Translations under genes and position numbers: made by a program
Assembly: GCF_018598175.1 (NCBI RefSeq)
Contig: NZ_JAHESE010000004.1
Location: 212,236-276,235 of the forward strand
DNA: 64,000 nucleotides
From: Dawidia cretensis
GTDB taxonomy: Bacteria > Bacteroidota > Bacteroidia > Cytophagales > Cyclobacteriaceae
Reading direction: 5' to 3'
The notes under the pieces: generated by a model
The model's input: only the letters and a program-made list of their open reading frames with translations
The model's database searches: none
What the model was told of the DNA's origin: nothing
Shown: positions 61,425 through 64,000 of the stretch, piece by piece
How positions within the stretch are numbered: the stretch's first letter is position 1
Layout of the letters: the number at the start of each line of letters is the position of its first letter

Positions 61425-64000
61425 ATGTACAAAGTATCTTTATTTCCGTTCGCACTGCTTGTCGTCCTGGCATGCTCGTGCGACAAACCTTCCACGACGC
61501 TTTTTCGGCGGCTGTCTGCCGACAAGACCGGTATAGATTTCGAGAATACTATACAAGAAAGCGATTCCTTTAATATCCTTACACAAGAGTATATTTACAA
61601 TGGCGGTGGGGTAGGTGTAGCCGACTTTAACAACGACGGGCTGCAAGATATTTTCTTCGCGGGCAATGCCGTGCCCAACCGGTTGTACCTGAATCGGGGC
61701 AATCTGGCGTTTGAAGACGTGACGGCCACTGCCAATGTAACGATACCCGGCCGGTGGAACTCGGGTGTGGCGGTAGCCGACGTCAATCAGGATGGCAAGA
61801 TGGATATCTACGTTTGTGCGACCATGAAGCCCGACTCAGCCGACCGTAAGAACATGTTGTTTATCAACAAGGGACTGAATGAACAAGGCCTGCCCGTCTT
61901 TGCCGACGAAGCGGAAGCCTACGGTGTTACCGACGGAGGGTACAGTGTAACCGCTGCTTTCCTGGATTACGATCGCGATAGTGATCTCGACCTGTTTGTG
62001 CTGATCAACCAACGCATGGACCACCTGCCTACAAACTACCGGCCCAAAATTGCCGACGGCACGGCACTCAACAACGACCGCCTCTATCGCAACAATGGCA
62101 ACGGCACCTTTACAGATGTATCGGTAACCGCGGGGATCACCCTGGAAGGCTTTGGCCTGGGCCTCTCGGTTGCCGATCTGAACCTCGATGGTTGGCCGGA
62201 TCTCTATGTTTCAAACGACTACTTGTCGAACGATGTATTGTACATTAACCAGCGCGACGGCACCTTCCGTAACAAAATTGCCGAATACGTAGGCCATCAA
62301 AGTCAATTCTCGATGGGCAACGACGCCGGTGACATCAACAATGACGGCCGACCGGACATCATTACTGTCGACATGCTGCCCGAAAACAACGATCGTAAGA
62401 AGACGACCATCGGCAATAAATCGTACCTCAACTATATCCACAACGAAAAGTACGGCTACGAATACCAGTATGTGCGTAACATGCTGCACCTGAACAACGG
62501 GTTCGAGAAAGGTATCAAGTTCAGCGAGATGGGGCAGATGGCGGGAGTATACCAGACAGAGTGGAGCTGGTCACCCTTGTTTGCCGACATCGATAACGAC
62601 GGGTATAAAGACCTGCTCGTCACCAACGGTTTCCCCAAAGACGTAACCGACAAAGATTTTTCAAATTACCGTAACGACGTGGGGAAAGTGGCCAGCGCTG
62701 CACAGCTCATCGACTCGATTCCAGTAGTACGTATACCGAACTATGCCTTTCGCAATAACGGGGATTTGACCTTTACGGATGCCACCAAAGCGTGGGGCTT
62801 CGACGTACCGTCGTTTTCCAACGGCGCCGCCTATGCGGACTTCGACAACGACGGTGACCTGGACTATGTCGTCAGCGATATCAACGAAGCTGCCTTGTTT
62901 TTTGAAAATACATTATATACCACGGATAGCGATGCACCGCCCGCGACCAACTTCCTGCGGGTACGTTTCCCGCAAGGCGTGATGGCGATGGGTGCCAAAG
63001 TGTGGTTGCGCGACGGCGATCGCACACAGTACCAGGAGTATTATCCTTCGCGTGGGTTTTTGTCTACGGTGGAGCCGATGCTGCACTTTGGCCTGGGCGC
63101 TTCCCGCCAGGCAGATACGGTGTGGATTGCGTGGCCCGACGGCAAGTTGCAACAGCTGGTCCAGGTGCCGGCAAACCAGGTGCTGGATGTTAAACCCGAA
63201 GCTGACGCCCCGATGGCGCCACGGCCGGCCTGGATGAACCCTGTGGCTGCGCCGTTACTGGCGGCCGCTCCGGACAAGGTTGCGTACCTGCACGCGGAGG
63301 AAGACAAGATTGACTTTAACCTGCAGCGCACCTTGCCCCATAAGTTCTCACAGGCAGGCCCCGCGTTGTGCAGTGGTGACATTAATGGCGACGGCCTCGA
63401 CGATGTGATCATCGGCGCCTCGGCCAATCAGGAACCGGCCGTATTTGTTCAAAAGAAAGACGGCACCTTCCAACGGATACCCCAGGCGCTCAGCTCCGAC
63501 GACACGCAACGCGAAATGGCCGGAATGCTGCTGTTCGACGCCGACCTTGATGGTGACCTCGACTTGTACGTATCTGCGGGAAGTGTTGAAAATACTGCGT
63601 CTGAACGGTATCGACACAGTTTGTACATCAATAACGGCAACGGGCAGTTCACCGCGGCGCCCGATAGGCTCCCCGTTATTCAAGCCAGCAGCTCGTGCGT
63701 ACGGGCCGCGGACTATGACGCCGACGGCGACCTCGACCTGTTCGTCGGCGGGCGCGTGATTCCCGGCAGCTATCCGCTGTCACCCGACAGCTACCTGTTG
63801 CAGAACCAGGGCGGCCGGTTTACCGATGTGACGGAAGCAATGGCCCCTGCGTTGCGCCGGGTGGGCATGGTCACGGATGCTCTCTGGTCGGATATCGATA
63901 ACGACGGTCGTGGAGACCTGGTGGTGGCCGGCGAGTTTATGCCGATCACCTTTTTCCGGAACCAGGCGGGCACGTTGCAACGCATAGAACAGACAGGGGT
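61425..64000 (+). CDS. FG-GAP/VCBS repeat lipoprotein with ASPIC/UnbV domain, 3' end missing
   Basis: The frame is open from ATG 61425 to the window end (858 codons visible). It begins with a lipoprotein signal (VVLACSC, Cys17 or Cys19). Repeated calcium-binding FG-GAP motifs follow, such as VADFNNDGLQDIFFAGN, VADVNQDGKMDIYV, FLDYDRDSDLDLFV and YADFDNDGDLDYV, forming a beta-propeller. An ASPIC/UnbV domain lies at about 520-590 (V-W-L-R-D-G-D, YYPSRGFLSTVEPMLHFGLG, D-T-V-W-I-A-W-P-D-G), then a second propeller. Such genes commonly follow SusCD pairs; the function is unknown, presumably surface binding. Full length in relatives is about 1100 residues. Confidence 0.88.
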   Translation, partial: MYKVSLFPFALLVVLACSCDKPSTTLFRRLSADKTGIDFENTIQESDSFNILTQEYIYNGGGVGVADFNNDGLQDIFFAGNAVPNRLYLNRGNLAFEDVTATANVTIPGRWNSGVAVADVNQDGKMDIYVCATMKPDSADRKNMLFINKGLNEQGLPVFADEAEAYGVTDGGYSVTAAFLDYDRDSDLDLFVLINQRMDHLPTNYRPKIADGTALNNDRLYRNNGNGTFTDVSVTAGITLEGFGLGLSVADLNLDGWPDLYVSNDYLSNDVLYINQRDGTFRNKIAEYVGHQSQFSMGNDAGDINNDGRPDIITVDMLPENNDRKKTTIGNKSYLNYIHNEKYGYEYQYVRNMLHLNNGFEKGIKFSEMGQMAGVYQTEWSWSPLFADIDNDGYKDLLVTNGFPKDVTDKDFSNYRNDVGKVASAAQLIDSIPVVRIPNYAFRNNGDLTFTDATKAWGFDVPSFSNGAAYADFDNDGDLDYVVSDINEAALFFENTLYTTDSDAPPATNFLRVRFPQGVMAMGAKVWLRDGDRTQYQEYYPSRGFLSTVEPMLHFGLGASRQADTVWIAWPDGKLQQLVQVPANQVLDVKPEADAPMAPRPAWMNPVAAPLLAAAPDKVAYLHAEEDKIDFNLQRTLPHKFSQAGPALCSGDINGDGLDDVIIGASANQEPAVFVQKKDGTFQRIPQALSSDDTQREMAGMLLFDADLDGDLDLYVSAGSVENTASERYRHSLYINNGNGQFTAAPDRLPVIQASSSCVRAADYDADGDLDLFVGGRVIPGSYPLSPDSYLLQNQGGRFTDVTEAMAPALRRVGMVTDALWSDIDNDGRGDLVVAGEFMPITFFRNQAGTLQRIEQTG

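Overview
The window is a chromosomal stretch of a moderately GC-rich Bacteroidota bacterium, most likely of the Cytophagales type. The evidence is a SusC/SusD pair, a second TonB-dependent receptor with an N-terminal carboxypeptidase-like domain, many lipoproteins, a fused CrtYcd-type lycopene cyclase, DUF2807 and DUF2911 proteins, and promoters of the Bacteroidota form (TTG, about 19 bases, TAnnTTTG). Shine-Dalgarno sites are mostly absent. The genus cannot be read from the sequence. No rRNA, tRNA, transposase, prophage or CRISPR array was seen.

Layout. 1-3.7 kb: end of a ceramidase-like gene, then the helicase hrpB. 3.8-9.9 kb: a reverse-strand tetR-tolC-adaptor-RND efflux operon; a shared 17-base palindrome lies before tetR and before tolC. 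10.3-12.3 kb: a TehA/SLAC1 channel divergent from an AraC regulator. 12.3-16.7 kb: a PAP2 phosphatase, then ndh (NDH-2) and kup. 17.0-25.3 kb: a light-response block, in which a CarH-like B12 photoreceptor gene is followed by an eight-gene reverse-strand operon (ECF sigma factor, crtI, crtB, idi, photolyase, SRPBCC protein, crtZ, lycopene cyclase). 25.4-28.4 kb: an Lhr-like helicase and an RRM protein. 28.9-33.7 kb: a GH20 hexosaminidase with a membrane acyltransferase, a Crp/Fnr regulator and an AhpD-like protein. 33.9-35.9 kb: DUF2807 and SMP-30 proteins, with a probable 34-residue membrane peptide between them. 36-40.2 kb: a flippase, an asparagine-synthetase-like enzyme lacking its Cys nucleophile, YwbE and a J-domain protein. 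40.5-46.4 kb: an AEC permease, then a TonB receptor, lipoprotein and Tat-exported aminotransferase unit. 47.2-54.4 kb: an orphan response regulator, DUF2911, FKBP, EamA, a Tat-exported Gfo/Idh/MocA protein, yidD and cysS. 54.9-64 kb: a lipoprotein-SusC-SusD operon, followed by an ASPIC/UnbV lipoprotein cut by the window end.

How parts work together. The carotenoid block contains the genes for phytoene to a hydroxylated beta-carotene such as zeaxanthin, plus a photolyase, next to a predicted light sensor. A perfect promoter and a GTTTA-rich palindrome lie at the head of the operon. The efflux operon looks autoregulated by its TetR protein.

The most unusual signal is non-coding. There are three tandem arrays of exactly five contiguous 11-base units. 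Two of them are 153 bases apart and are clear diverged copies, in which the two bases after the first C of every unit have switched together from GG to TA. The third lies 37 kb away and begins with inverted units. I do not recognise this element class.
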